A stretch of DNA of 64,000 bases from UBA6186 sp050012295 (GCA_050012295.1 JBEKHL010000002.1:37420-101419); one strand, 5' to 3'; shown: positions 8,346 through 18,226, numbered from the stretch's first letter. Translations and numbers: made by a program. Notes: generated by a model not told the origin, from the letters alone.

Positions 8346-10198
8346 TAAAAAAACAGCTGCAAGCCAATAAATGTAATTATCCAAAAAATAATAGTCATCC
8401 AAATTCCGAATTTCATAAACTCGCTTCCTGAATAACCGCCCGGTCCTGCAATTAAAGTATTTACTTGGTTCGATGATAATATAAAAGTATTAGATGTAGC
8501 TAAGGCAACAGTTAGAGCAAATATTTTAGGATCAGCATTTAAAGTTGTTGCTAATTCTAAGGCTATTGGTACCAATAGAATTGTTGCTCCAACGTTAGAA
8601 ATTACCAATGCCAAACAACTAGCTATAATTGTTAATGCTATCTGGACCATCCATGGAGATATAGTAATATTTACTTGGGTTATTATATTAATGAGCCATT
8701 CTGTTGTCCCAGTAGTTTGCAATACTAACCCTAAGGGGATTAATCCGGCTATTAGAAAAATGGTTTTCCAGCTAACGGCTTTATAGGCTTGATCAATTGA
8801 AAGCACTCCAGTTGCTATCATCCCAACAGCCCCAATTAAAAACCCTACTGAAATTGGCAGCCAATTAGAGATCACAAAAAAAATTGATAACAAAAAGAAG
8901 CTAATCGCAAAAGGCATTTTTTTTGGGTAAAATTTGTCTAAAGGATATGAAGTAGTTAATACAAAAAAGTCTGGGTTTTCTTTAAAAGCATTTAATGCCT
9001 CCCAGTTACTAAACATCCCTAAAGTATCGCCGCTACGTAACGTTAAGTGGTTTAACTCTTCGCCACTAGATACGGTATTATTTCTAAATAACGCTAATAC
9101 TTGAAGTTTGTGGGTGCGTTTCATGTGTAGTTCTTTAATTTCGGTACCAATTAATTGAGAGCTGGGAGGTATTACTGCTTCGCTTAATCCCGCTTTGGTC
9201 GGGTGTAAAAGTTCTGCAAACACATCTAATTTTGGTAGTATTTTTAGATCGTTATCTTTAGCAAATTGCTTTATTTCATCATAATTACCCATAATGGCAA
9301 GAATTGCATTTGGTTTTATTATGGTTTTTCTTAAAGGAGGGAAAAGATATTCTTGATCTTGCCATATTGCAAGTACAGAAGAATTATTTGGGATGCTTTG
9401 TTCTAATTGTTTTAGAGTAAAATTAGCTATAAAACTTTTAGAGCTTAATTTTAATTCACATATATCAGTGTCTTTAGAATAAGTTTTTTTAAAATATGCT
9501 TTAGTAGCAGCACTGCTAGCGGTTACAGTAGTGGGTTCATTAGTCTTTAGTTTTTTACTAGCAAAAGATAAATAAATAATGCCACTAATTAGTAACATTA
9601 TACCAATAGGAATTACTTCAAATAGGTGAAATGGTTCAATAGTTTTTTTATGTTGAAAAGTAGCAAATTGATCAATGTTGGCTAATAAACTATTTAACAT
9701 AATCAATGGGGTGGAGCTTACCATAGTTAAAGTGCCACCTAACATGGCGCAAAATGCCATTGGTAATAATAAGAATTTTTTTTCTATACCAGTTCTGGAG
9801 GTAATTTTAGTAATAGTTGGTAATAAAAGGGCTACTGTTCCAGTAGAGCGCATAAAGCTAGATAATAACCCAGAAGTGATCATCAACAAAAGGTTGATTT
9901 TATTTGGGCGTTCTCTAGCTATTTTTAGTAACCATTTTGCAACTATTAAGCTTATTCCAGAATTTTCTATACCATAACTCATTATCATTATAGAGATTAA
10001 AGATATTACTGCTTCGCTAGAGAATCCGGAAAAAAGTTGTTCTGGCGGTAAAAGTTTAGTAATACCTATAATTACTAACACTAGTACTGCTACTACGTCT
10101 GATCTTAAAATACGTGAAAAAAATAAAAAAGCAGTGAATATTAAGATAATTAATGACAATAGAATATTTATGTTTATCGTGGATAGTTGCTCTAGCAA
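8345..10198 (-). CDS. DASS/SLC13-type anion permease with TrkA-C domains
   Basis: 617-residue inner-membrane transporter. Five to six hydrophobic helices (about 10-215) precede a soluble middle section (about 235-410) that resembles two RCK_C/TrkA-C modules. Another group of helices (about 425-617) contains the conserved SNVGATILLVPIALELA. This layout matches the YfbS/SLC13 group, sodium- or proton-coupled carriers for sulfate or dicarboxylates; the substrate cannot be read from sequence. The stop codon overlaps the edge of the MITE, so the last residues may have been altered by that insertion. It lies 38 bases downstream of trmB on the same strand and could be cotranscribed with it. Confidence 0.85.
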   Translation of the reverse strand: MLEQLSTININILLSLIILIFTAFLFFSRILRSDVVAVLVLVIIGITKLLPPEQLFSGFSSEAVISLISIMIMSYGIENSGISLIVAKWLLKIARERPNKINLLLMITSGLLSSFMRSTGTVALLLPTITKITSRTGIEKKFLLLPMAFCAMLGGTLTMVSSTPLIMLNSLLANIDQFATFQHKKTIEPFHLFEVIPIGIMLLISGIIYLSFASKKLKTNEPTTVTASSAATKAYFKKTYSKDTDICELKLSSKSFIANFTLKQLEQSIPNNSSVLAIWQDQEYLFPPLRKTIIKPNAILAIMGNYDEIKQFAKDNDLKILPKLDVFAELLHPTKAGLSEAVIPPSSQLIGTEIKELHMKRTHKLQVLALFRNNTVSSGEELNHLTLRSGDTLGMFSNWEALNAFKENPDFFVLTTSYPLDKFYPKKMPFAISFFLLSIFFVISNWLPISVGFLIGAVGMIATGVLSIDQAYKAVSWKTIFLIAGLIPLGLVLQTTGTTEWLINIITQVNITISPWMVQIALTIIASCLALVISNVGATILLVPIALELATTLNADPKIFALTVALATSNTFILSSNQVNTLIAGPGGYSGSEFMKFGIWMTIIFWIITFIGLQLFF

Positions 10199-10236
10199 GG
10201 CTGATCCTTTTTGTTTATTATACTAAGTATTAATTG

Positions 10237-10920
10237 TTATATATAAGATTTTAATACAAAAACTAGATCCCAAATTTTATGCCCTAGAGATATGCCGATT
10301 TTTTCGAATTTAGTTGTTGGGCGAACAAGGTACGGAGCTGTGTTTTTTGGTTGGTCAAATTCTGGAAAATCGGTCATTATCTTAATAATATAGGCAGCAT
10401 AAGCATCAGAATCCGTTGCAATATGTAGAATACCGTTAATAAGTAGTTTATTTTTGATTATATTTATAAAATCTTTTTGGATGAGACGGCGTTTATGATG
10501 TTTTCGTTTTGGCCATGGATCCGGGAAAAAGATTTGTATTTTAGATATACTGTGGTCATAAATTTTTTGTAATGTTTCTTTAGCTTCTCCGTAAATTATT
10601 TTAATATTAGTTAAATTTTTATGTTTTATTTGTTTTATTAAATTTGCTATACCTTTTTTATATAACTCTATTCCAATAAAAGTATATGTAGGCATAGATT
10701 CGCATAGTGGTAATAATTGTTCACCATTTCCGAAACCGATATCTATTATAGCTTTAGATTGTTTAGTAAAAATATTAGTAAGTTCTTTGGGTAGCAATTG
10801 TGTTGAGGTGAGACAATAATTGGTAAATTCAGTATCTAAAATAAATTTTTGATGGCTAGATATTCTATTTCTTTGCGCAGGAAATTTATTTAAGTTTATT
10901 TCGGTAATGTTCATTTTCAA
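10237..10920 (-). CDS. trmB: tRNA (guanine-N7)-methyltransferase
   Basis: SAM-dependent enzyme that methylates G46 in the variable loop of many tRNAs. 227 residues, near the family length. The SAM-binding motif IDIGFGNGEQLLPL, the acidic FIGIELYKKG strand end and the TrmB signature FFPDPWPKRKHHKRR are intact. Two in-frame ATGs lie at the start (MKM), and either could be used. It is divergent from an AsmA-like gene with a 42-base spacer. Confidence 0.96.
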   Translation of the reverse strand: MKMNITEINLNKFPAQRNRISSHQKFILDTEFTNYCLTSTQLLPKELTNIFTKQSKAIIDIGFGNGEQLLPLCESMPTYTFIGIELYKKGIANLIKQIKHKNLTNIKIIYGEAKETLQKIYDHSISKIQIFFPDPWPKRKHHKRRLIQKDFINIIKNKLLINGILHIATDSDAYAAYIIKIMTDFPEFDQPKNTAPYLVRPTTKFEKIGISLGHKIWDLVFVLKSYI

Positions 10921-10962
10921 TTTTTTTTATGCAATATATAATATTTTGTCTAAACTAAAAAA

Positions 10963-12183
10963 ATGATTAAGCTTTTTAATTTTATTCTTAAATCAATAAT
11001 AGGGATACTATTATTGTTGGCTATTGGTATAGTTAGCATAATAGTATTTGTAAATCCAGGTAATTATAAACCACAGATTAGCTCATTTGTAGAGAAACAA
11101 ACCGGATATCAATTGCACATTGACGGTGATATTAAGTGGTCTTTGCTACCATTTAGTCTTTATATACAAGATATTGTTGTTATGAATAAAACTAGCTTAG
11201 AGAAATTATTAGAGTCTAAAGAAGCGAGAGTCATTATTAAGCCGATCGACTATATTATGGCTGTGTTTACAAACAAGAAAAAGCAAGCATTTTTATTAAA
11301 GCTAAATGCTACTGTTTTTTATGGATTAAAAACTAAATTGAATGTAGAAAGTAATATTAATGTTGGTTTAGGCTCATTACAGGTAGATGGTAATGTAAAA
11401 CTATTGCCTATAGAATATCAAAATGACACTAAAGCAGTTCCTTTAACTATAGCGTTTACTCTTGATAAAGGGGGCGTATCTATTATTGTTGATGAAAAAA
11501 ATGTAGATGTTCAAGTTATAAGTAAAATATTTGTTTCAGAGTCATTATTGTTTGGGGTTGGTAATATTAAAGTTAATTTATCTTCGGCAAGGAACAATAA
11601 TGAAAAAGGATTATTAAATAATTTAGCTGGTACTATGGATGTATCGATTAAAGATGGTAAAATAAAAGGGATTGATATTTTTAGTACTTTGGCTCAAGCG
11701 GAGAACAATTTAAACGCTTTATTTGATACTATGCGAGGGAATGTAAAGCAAGGTATTGATGTTTTATTGTCTAATGACTCTAAGGCTATTAATAATGTAT
11801 TAGGAGAAAATTATTTTTCTGGTTTTTCTAGTCTAAAATTACAAGCTTTTTTTAAAGGAGGGGTTGCTAGTCAGTCTACATTGTCATTGCAACATCCATC
11901 TTATACAGTGCAAGGAGTTGGGTTAATAGATTTACCTAAGAATAATTTGGATTATCAATTTTATGCGGTTTTAAATAAATTTACCAATAATGAACCACAA
12001 CAGGTTGCTCAATATGTACATACTGTGCCGTTGTTAATTAAGATTAATGGTCCTATAAATCAACCAGTTTTTTCTATTAATAAAGAAGAGTATTTGCGAG
12101 CGGCATTGCAAGAGTTACAAAAGAGTTTGTTTAGTGGAGCTGTAGGTGCTTTACTTAAAAAGCCAGACTTTAACGCTGAATAG
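10963..12183 (+). CDS. AsmA family protein
   Basis: 406 residues. One N-terminal transmembrane helix (about 9-30, IIGILLLLAIGIVSIIVFV) is followed by a periplasmic AsmA-N region starting NPGNYKPQISSFVEKQTGYQ and a C-terminal AsmA_2-like part with beta-rich repeats. AsmA-type proteins belong to the bridge-like lipid-transfer group thought to move phospholipid between inner and outer membranes. This is short compared with E. coli AsmA (617), with the middle section reduced. It ends 37 bases before the convergent comM stop. Confidence 0.88.
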   Translation: MIKLFNFILKSIIGILLLLAIGIVSIIVFVNPGNYKPQISSFVEKQTGYQLHIDGDIKWSLLPFSLYIQDIVVMNKTSLEKLLESKEARVIIKPIDYIMAVFTNKKKQAFLLKLNATVFYGLKTKLNVESNINVGLGSLQVDGNVKLLPIEYQNDTKAVPLTIAFTLDKGGVSIIVDEKNVDVQVISKIFVSESLLFGVGNIKVNLSSARNNNEKGLLNNLAGTMDVSIKDGKIKGIDIFSTLAQAENNLNALFDTMRGNVKQGIDVLLSNDSKAINNVLGENYFSGFSSLKLQAFFKGGVASQSTLSLQHPSYTVQGVGLIDLPKNNLDYQFYAVLNKFTNNEPQQVAQYVHTVPLLIKINGPINQPVFSINKEEYLRAALQELQKSLFSGAVGALLKKPDFNAE

Positions 12184-12219
12184 ATCTATACCGAAAACTC
12201 ATATGCATTCAGTATAATT

Positions 12220-13770
12220 TCATTCGATGATATTACAAAATCTTTGTTCAAAAACAGGCAGTTTATGCAAAGAGATTGCTTCTTGTAAATGGGTTTTGTT
12301 AATTTGTTCGTTAGCTGCTAAGTCAGCAATTGTGCGCGCTATTTTCAAAATACGATAATAACTTCTAGCTGATAATTTTAATTTTTTTATAGCTAATTGC
12401 ATTATGTTGATGCATTCATGATCAAGAGGACAATAAATTTTAATTAGTTTATTGTTTAGAAAAGCATTTAATTTATTTTGTCTGGATATTTGTATGTTGT
12501 TTGCTAGTTCAATATTTTTTTTTATAAATGAAGAATTATAGGGATTTTTAGGTTTGTTAGTACTAGTTAGTAGTTCTGTAGGTACGGTTGGTACTTCTAT
12601 ACATAGATCTATACGATCTAGCAATGGCCCAGATAATTTTGCTAAATATTTATTAATTTTTTCTTTGGAGCACTGGCATCTAATGTTGGGGTTACCAAGA
12701 TTACCGCAAGGACAGGGGTTCATGGCTGCTATTAATTGAAATTGAGCGGGCAATTCTATTTGTTGTTTAGCTCTGGCAATGGCTATTTTCCCTGATTCTA
12801 TTGGTTCTCTTAATGCCTCCAAAACATATCGACTAAATTCTGGCAGTTCATCTAAAAATAATATTCCATGGTGTGCTAAAGAAATTTCCCCCGGTTTTGG
12901 GATAGAGCCACCACCTACTAATGCTGCACTAGATATAGTATGATGTGGGGTGCGAAAAGGTCTGTTTTTCCAGCAATGTTCTCGATCTAAACCTTTAAGC
13001 GAATAGATGGCAGATACTTCTAATGCTTGCATAGTAGATAATTCAGGCATAATTGTAGGTAATCTACTAGCTAGCATGGTTTTACCAGTTCCAGGTGGGC
13101 CAACCATTAATAAATTATGCCCACCAGCAGCGGTTACTTCTAATGCTCGTTTTGCATGCATTTGTCCTTCTATATCAGCTATATCTAAATTATTTGATTG
13201 GTTAATAACGTAGGGATTATTAATAGGGTTATTTATAATTGGGTTAATAATTTTAGTGTTACGCAAATGTTCGTATACTTCTAATAAATGAGAGGCAGGA
13301 TATACTATATTGTCCCCAATTAAATTGGCCTGGAAAAAATTTTCTTTAGGAATAATTAGATTTCTGCCGGCAGTTTTGGTAGCCATAGCAAAAGGGATCA
13401 CCCCGCTAATAGGGCGTAATTTTCCAGTTAGGGCTAATTCGCCAGCAAATTCAAAATTATGTAAACGGCTGGTTTTTAGTTGTTTAGTTGCTGATAAGAT
13501 CCCTATGGCTATTGGTAAATCGAAGCGGCCGCCTTCTTTTGGTAGATCTGCTGGAGCTAAATTAATAATGATTTTATGATTAGTAAATTTTAATCCACTA
13601 TTAATAATAGCGCTTCTAACTCGTTCTTTACTTTCTTTAACAGCAGTTTCTGGGAGGCCTACTATAGTAAATCCTGGCATTCCGTGAGAAATATGAGTTT
13701 CTACGCTTACTAATGGCGCAGAGATACCAACCGATGCTCTACTATATAAAACGGATAATTTAGATTTCAT
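12220..13770 (-). CDS. comM: ComM/YifB family AAA+ ATPase
   Basis: 516 residues, matching the usual 500-510. The protein is a hexameric helicase that promotes branch migration during natural transformation. It has an N-terminal ChlI domain (about 20-145), a Mg-chelatase-type AAA+ core with Walker A GPPGTGKTMLASRLP (about 222-236) and Walker B ILFLDELPEF, the AAMNPCPCGN insert and a C-terminal Mg_chelatase_C domain with AANEQINKTHLQEAI. Taken with the type IV pilin genes in this window it may mean the organism can take up DNA, but ComM is widespread. No obvious ribosome-binding site precedes the start. Confidence 0.95.
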   Translation of the reverse strand: MKSKLSVLYSRASVGISAPLVSVETHISHGMPGFTIVGLPETAVKESKERVRSAIINSGLKFTNHKIIINLAPADLPKEGGRFDLPIAIGILSATKQLKTSRLHNFEFAGELALTGKLRPISGVIPFAMATKTAGRNLIIPKENFFQANLIGDNIVYPASHLLEVYEHLRNTKIINPIINNPINNPYVINQSNNLDIADIEGQMHAKRALEVTAAGGHNLLMVGPPGTGKTMLASRLPTIMPELSTMQALEVSAIYSLKGLDREHCWKNRPFRTPHHTISSAALVGGGSIPKPGEISLAHHGILFLDELPEFSRYVLEALREPIESGKIAIARAKQQIELPAQFQLIAAMNPCPCGNLGNPNIRCQCSKEKINKYLAKLSGPLLDRIDLCIEVPTVPTELLTSTNKPKNPYNSSFIKKNIELANNIQISRQNKLNAFLNNKLIKIYCPLDHECINIMQLAIKKLKLSARSYYRILKIARTIADLAANEQINKTHLQEAISLHKLPVFEQRFCNIIE

Positions 13771-13799
13771 AGTATGTAAAATAAATTATTACCGTCTAT

Positions 13800-13816
13800 A
13801 AAAACATAGTGTTTTT
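13800..13816 (-). terminator. Weak hairpin after the DUF486 gene
   Basis: AAAAAC (13800-13805) pairs with GTTTTT (13811-13816) around a 5-base loop, downstream of the minus-strand antiporter/DUF486 pair and upstream of comM. The stem is short and A/T-rich; treat as tentative. Confidence 0.25.
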
Positions 13817-13873
13817 GTTAAACAATAATTTTTTGTGGATAATTTTAAGAGTTTGAAGTTAATTAAGTAAGAT

Positions 13874-14221
13874 CTATTTGTAAAACACGGCATAGGTGCC
13901 TAATACTATTAGGGAAAGCCCTATATATTGATTTAGTTTTAGTGATTCTCCCAGATAAAATGTTGAGAAAAATATAAAAACTACCATAGTTATAACTTCC
14001 TGGATAGTTTTTAATTGTACTACTGAAAAGTATTGATGCCCTATGCGATTAGCGGGGACTTGTAGACAATATTCAAACAGGGCTATTCCCCAGCTGGCTA
14101 ATATAACTATAATTAATGGGTGATTAGCAAATCTAAGGTGCCCATACCAAGCAAAAGTCATAAATACATTAGCAGAAGTAAGCAATCCTATAGTAGTAAA
14201 TAATACAGATATTTTATCCAT
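13874..14221 (-). CDS. DUF486/DMT-type small membrane protein
   Basis: 115 residues with four hydrophobic helices, like half of a drug/metabolite transporter. Landmarks are TFAWYGHLRF, the helix-breaking QVPANRIGHQYFSVVQLK and the final LGLSLIVLGTYAVFYK-type helix. This is the DUF486 family, whose function is unknown to me. It starts 6 bases after the stop of the Kef-type antiporter, so the two are almost surely one transcript. Confidence 0.85.
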   Translation of the reverse strand: MDKISVLFTTIGLLTSANVFMTFAWYGHLRFANHPLIIVILASWGIALFEYCLQVPANRIGHQYFSVVQLKTIQEVITMVVFIFFSTFYLGESLKLNQYIGLSLIVLGTYAVFYK

Positions 14222-14227
14222 TAATAA

Positions 14228-16231
14228 TTATTTTCCGCTGAGTAGTCGTTCTTCTAAAATCACTTTTTCTTCTGGGGTGGCAAAAACTACTAGTACATCG
14301 TGTTCTGATAAAACAGTAGTTGGTATAAGATTTTCGTATCGTTTGCCGTCTCTAATTAAATATTTAAAACTATATTCGGTTGTATTGTCAGAATTGTTAT
14401 TTTCTGGGAATATATTTTCCATGGTTTTGTTAATTGCGGCAGCTCCTTCAGGAACAATAATAGTTTGTAAACTACGTCTAGCGTGATCTTCTGCCTCTAA
14501 TACGTTTATTTCTTCGTTTCCTTTGTATAAATGACGAAGCATTTCATATCTAGACGAATGTGTTTTGATAACTTTATTGATAATTTTAGTGGTTGGTACT
14601 CCTAAAGCGAACAGTAAATGTGAAGCCAGCATGATACTGCCTTCTAAAATTTCTGGCACTATTTCAGTAGCTCCTGCTTCTTCAAACGCTTTTATAGTCG
14701 TGTCATCTTTAGTTCTAACAAAAATTTGAAAATTAAGATGTAAACCGCGTAGATATTTAACAATATTTAAATTAACTACTTCGTCAGCAAAACTTAAGAC
14801 GACCATTTTAGCTCTAGCTATTCCGGCGGCTAATAATACTTCTGGATCGTTAGCGTTTCCATAAAAAACTTGTTCTCCAGCCATAGAGGATTTTTGTAGT
14901 AAAGTAGGATCTAAATCCAGAGCTAACCAATTAATTTTTTCTTGTTCTAAAAATCTTGCTAAAATTTGTCCTACTCGACCAAATCCGCAAATAATAACAT
15001 GGTCATGTAACTTATCGGTATGATCTATTAATGCAGCAATTGGATGATAAGGAGCGGTTTGGGAGGTGCTTTTTAGTTTTATAAATAATTTAGTGATTAA
15101 ATGGTTGAATCTAATAAATAATGGTGCCAGCATTATGCTAATTACTACAGCAGCAAAAATAATTGGTTTTTGTTCAGGGCCTATTATTTTGTGGTTAATA
15201 GCTTCTGTTAATGCTACAAACCCAAATTCACCGCCTTGAGCTAAAATAATTCCGGTTTTTACAGCGGACTCTAAATTAAGGTTGCTAAGTAATTTTACTA
15301 TTAAAATTACTATAATAGTTTTAGCTGCAATTAATATACATAAAATAAATAATACTGGTGCCCAAATATCAGGCAAACTTTGTAAATCTAGATATGATCC
15401 CACGATTATAAAAAACAATCCTAACAGCACCTCTTTAAATGGTCGAATATCAATTTCTATTTGTTGTCTAAATTCAGTTTCACCTAACATTAATCCTGCT
15501 AAAAATGCACCAAGAGGCATAGATAATTCAAAATAATAAGTAGTAGCTGCAGCGCTTAGGGTTACCAATAGAGTTGCTATCATGAATAATTCAGTAGAGT
15601 GTGCTTTTACTACTTCATGGAATAGAGGTCTAATAAGTCTAGAGCCAATTATGACCATTGCTAGAAATATTCCAGCACCTTTTAAAAGGGTTATTAAAAA
15701 AATATGAAATAAAAATTCTTGTTTATGATTAAGAGCTGGAATAATTATTAATAATAAAATTGCAGCAATATCTTGAAATAATAAAATTTTTATAGATAGT
15801 TTTCCGTAACTGGTCTGGTGTTCTTTTTGTTCTTGTAGCTGTTTTAATACAACAGCAGTAGATGATAGTGATAGGCTAGCACCGATAATGCAAGCCTGCC
15901 TTAAAGAAACGCCGAACAAGTAAACTAGCCAAGACAGAGCTGCGCTACATAGTAATACTTGTAGTCCGCCAATACCAATTAGAGCTTTTTTACTGGTCAT
16001 TAATTGAGACACAGAGAATTCTAGTCCTAAGGTAAACATTAAAAAAACAATACCAAATTCCGCTAAAACATGCATGCTGTCTATGCTGGGGATCCATCCT
16101 AAACCACCCGGCCCCACCAAAATACCTACAGATAAATAGCCTATAATTGGTGGTAAGCTTAACCTTCTGCAGATAACTAGAAATACCACAGAGCAAAGTA
16201 GTAAGATTAATATATAATAAAAACTTTCCAT
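14228..16231 (-). CDS. CPA2-family monovalent cation:proton antiporter (Kef/YbaL type)
   Basis: 667 residues. Residues about 1-385 form 11-13 membrane helices with the family features GPGGLGWIP, FLMFTLGLEFS and GAFLAGLMLGETEFR. A cytosolic TrkA-N/RCK domain follows, with nucleotide-binding motif VIICGFGRVGQILARFL (about 408-425) and the acidic ALDLDP that selects NAD(H). The C-terminal ~100 residues resemble a TrkA-C module (EHDVLVVFATPEEK). The likely role is potassium/proton exchange controlled by nucleotide or thiol ligands. No KefF/KefG partner is adjacent; DUF486 follows directly. Confidence 0.9.
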   Translation of the reverse strand: MESFYYILILLLCSVVFLVICRRLSLPPIIGYLSVGILVGPGGLGWIPSIDSMHVLAEFGIVFLMFTLGLEFSVSQLMTSKKALIGIGGLQVLLCSAALSWLVYLFGVSLRQACIIGASLSLSSTAVVLKQLQEQKEHQTSYGKLSIKILLFQDIAAILLLIIIPALNHKQEFLFHIFLITLLKGAGIFLAMVIIGSRLIRPLFHEVVKAHSTELFMIATLLVTLSAAATTYYFELSMPLGAFLAGLMLGETEFRQQIEIDIRPFKEVLLGLFFIIVGSYLDLQSLPDIWAPVLFILCILIAAKTIIVILIVKLLSNLNLESAVKTGIILAQGGEFGFVALTEAINHKIIGPEQKPIIFAAVVISIMLAPLFIRFNHLITKLFIKLKSTSQTAPYHPIAALIDHTDKLHDHVIICGFGRVGQILARFLEQEKINWLALDLDPTLLQKSSMAGEQVFYGNANDPEVLLAAGIARAKMVVLSFADEVVNLNIVKYLRGLHLNFQIFVRTKDDTTIKAFEEAGATEIVPEILEGSIMLASHLLFALGVPTTKIINKVIKTHSSRYEMLRHLYKGNEEINVLEAEDHARRSLQTIIVPEGAAAINKTMENIFPENNNSDNTTEYSFKYLIRDGKRYENLIPTTVLSEHDVLVVFATPEEKVILEERLLSGK

Positions 16232-16296
16232 ATAAATTAAATTTTAGCATTATATGGTAAAATATTTTAATTTTTTATAAATTAATATACTGAACT

Positions 16297-16866
16297 ATGT
16301 ATAATTTTATATTTACAATAATTAAGTTTTTTCAATATCGTTCTTTACTTAAAAGTCAAGAATTCGTTGTGGATAAAATTGTTTCGTTAGATTTAAACAA
16401 GTTAAAACAAGAAAATATTGCAGCTTTAATATTGGATTTTGATGGGGTGTTAAGTTCGGAGGGAGAGATCTCTCCTGTACCAGAAGTAATAGAATGGCTA
16501 GATAAAGCCATACCACTTTTTAGTAAAAAAATTTTTATATTATCTAATAATCCATTATTAGAAAGGAAGCAATTTTTTGATAAATATTTTAATAATCAAA
16601 TTGAATTTATAGTTGCCAGGCCAAAACCTGATCCAGAAGGTATTATGACAATATTTAATAATTTACAGTTGTTAGAACATATAAAAAAATCTCAAATTTT
16701 ACTTGTAGATGATAGATTAGCCACGGGTATTTTAGCAGCTAAAATTTTTGGTATAGCTAGTTGTTTAGTAAAACGACCTTATGTTAACCTAAAAAGAAGG
16801 TTATTTGAAGAATTGTTTTTTATGTTTATTAGAAAAATAGAAAGGTTATTGGTATGGCATTTGTAG
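16297..16866 (+). CDS. HAD-family phosphatase (YqeG-like)
   Basis: 189 residues. The HAD motifs are LDFDGVL (nucleophile Asp), FILSNN (motif II), RPKPDP (Lys, motif III) and ILLVDDRLATGILAA (motif IV acidic pair), with no large cap domain. The spacing suits the YqeG/HAD-IIIA group; the substrate is unknown. It overlaps the following ferredoxin gene by 13 bases in a different frame, which suggests translational coupling. Confidence 0.8.
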   Translation: MYNFIFTIIKFFQYRSLLKSQEFVVDKIVSLDLNKLKQENIAALILDFDGVLSSEGEISPVPEVIEWLDKAIPLFSKKIFILSNNPLLERKQFFDKYFNNQIEFIVARPKPDPEGIMTIFNNLQLLEHIKKSQILLVDDRLATGILAAKIFGIASCLVKRPYVNLKRRLFEELFFMFIRKIERLLVWHL

Positions 16867-17177
16867 TTACAGAAAATTGTATTAATTGTAAATATACTAC
16901 TTGCGTAGAAGTATGTCCTGTAGATTGTTTTCACGAAGGACCTAATTTTTTAGCTATAGATCCTGATGAGTGTATAGATTGTGGTTTATGTGAATCAGAG
17001 TGTGCGGCTAATGCTATTTTTGCTTTGGATGATGTGCCAGAGGAGCAAAAGAAATTTATTGAATTAAATGCTAAGTTAGCTAAAAAATGGCCAGTAATTA
17101 CTGCTAGCAAAGAAAGTTTTCCTGATGCCGACAATTGGAACGGTAAGCCAAATAAATCAAAATATTTGGAAAAATAG
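16854..17177 (+). CDS. fdxA: 7Fe ferredoxin FdxA
   Basis: 107-residue soluble electron carrier. The first cluster motif is CINCKYTTCVEVCPVDCF, where the altered spacing typical of FdxA favours a 3Fe-4S cluster. The second, CIDCGLCESEC, holds a 4Fe-4S cluster. The C-terminal extension with ITASKESFPDADNW is characteristic of the gammaproteobacterial FdxA family. Its 5' end overlaps the HAD phosphatase gene. It ends 8 bases before the convergent pilin gene, so no separate terminator fits between them. Confidence 0.95.
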   Translation: MAFVVTENCINCKYTTCVEVCPVDCFHEGPNFLAIDPDECIDCGLCESECAANAIFALDDVPEEQKKFIELNAKLAKKWPVITASKESFPDADNWNGKPNKSKYLEK

Positions 17178-17185
17178 TTTAAGGT

Positions 17186-17701
17186 TTATTGCGATTTAAT
17201 ACAAGTTGAAGGATAAAGATTATTTTGATTGGAAAAATAAATAGTTTGGCAGCTGGTCGGGGTGTCTTTGTCTTGTCCGGAGCCAGGAATTGCAGAGGCT
17301 TGCAAAATTAATAATTCGGTGGTTGTTAAATATAATTTATCGTTGTTTGATGCAATATTGGAACTAGGGTAGCCGGCAGGGCAATAATTAATACAATAAA
17401 ATCTGTTGGTGGAGGTGCAAGGAAAAGTAATACTGCTAGTAGTACTAGTAGTATTAAGACTGCAAGGGCTTGCTGAAGAGCAGCTTGGAGTGGTTGGGCA
17501 TGGACTTGGATTATTAATACTATTAGCGCTGTTAATAAATAAATAGGCTTTTTGTAAAGATAAAATCGCATCTTGTCGTTTTTGAACACGAATGCTATCC
17601 ATATAACCAGAAAACCCAAGCCCAGCTAATAAAGAAGCGATGGTCATTACTATTATTAGCTCTATCAAAGAAAATCCTGATTTTTTTAGTATAATTTGCA
17701 T
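17186..17701 (-). CDS. Type IV minor pilin, Cys/Ser/Thr-rich
   Basis: 171 residues. The prepilin leader MQIILKKSG ends in Gly9, and the mature protein starts FSLIELIIVMTIASLLAGLG with Glu5. The globular part is short and rich in Ser, Thr, Asn and about ten Cys residues, which suggests several disulfides. It is the last of three consecutive minus-strand pilin-like genes and probably joins the pilus tip or priming complex. It is not clearly PilV, PilW or PilX by sequence. Confidence 0.82.
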   Translation of the reverse strand: MQIILKKSGFSLIELIIVMTIASLLAGLGFSGYMDSIRVQKRQDAILSLQKAYLFINSANSINNPSPCPTTPSCSSASPCSLNTTSTTSSITFPCTSTNRFYCINYCPAGYPSSNIASNNDKLYLTTTELLILQASAIPGSGQDKDTPTSCQTIYFSNQNNLYPSTCIKSQ

Positions 17702-17710
17702 AATAAAAAC

Positions 17711-18226
17711 CTAATTGTTAAGACAACCAGCACTAAGTGTATTGGTAGACACATCTAACACTCCGTTTGGCCAAATAATAATGGAATTATAACAAGCTGT
17801 ATTACTAGTAGAGGTTATAATAAGTGTAGCTTGAGTAGCAACTAATCCTTGGGTATACGTAATGGTGCCAGTTGGTCCAGTGATGTTTACTTGTGGTAAA
17901 AAAATATTACCATTTACGTTACTCCAGGTGGAGGGGGTAGAGGAGTAAGTAGAGCTGGTAGCTGTGTAAGTAGAATTAGCTGGGCAACTGGTACCGCTGC
18001 CGGTATTTGGTGGTAAACTACAAATATATTGAGTGGTATTAGTTGTCACTGAATTAGAATTAGCTTGGTTTAATAAATTTTCAATAACCATTGTAGCAGT
18101 ATCAACTAGTTCTTGTGGTCGTCTGATGCGTTTTAAGCTGGAAATAGAAAGTGCGGCCATAATAGCTATAAGAGCAACAGTTACTAATAATTCTATTATA
18201 GTTAGCCCAAATAAATATTTAGTCAT
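17711..18226 (-). CDS. Type IV minor pilin, FimT/GspH-like
   Basis: 171 residues from the ATG at 18226, chosen because MTKYLFGLTIIELLVTVALI then forms a normal prepilin leader (cleavage after Gly7, Glu at +5). The longer frame starting at 18286 would put 20 extra residues before the leader. The globular part is beta-rich and Thr/Ser/Asn-rich with four Cys. The arrangement resembles FimT/GspH pseudopilins that initiate pilus assembly. The spacing is 4 bases from the upstream gene and 9 bases to the downstream one, so all three form an operon. Confidence 0.82.
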   Translation of the reverse strand: MTKYLFGLTIIELLVTVALIAIMAALSISSLKRIRRPQELVDTATMVIENLLNQANSNSVTTNTTQYICSLPPNTGSGTSCPANSTYTATSSTYSSTPSTWSNVNGNIFLPQVNITGPTGTITYTQGLVATQATLIITSTSNTACYNSIIIWPNGVLDVSTNTLSAGCLNN

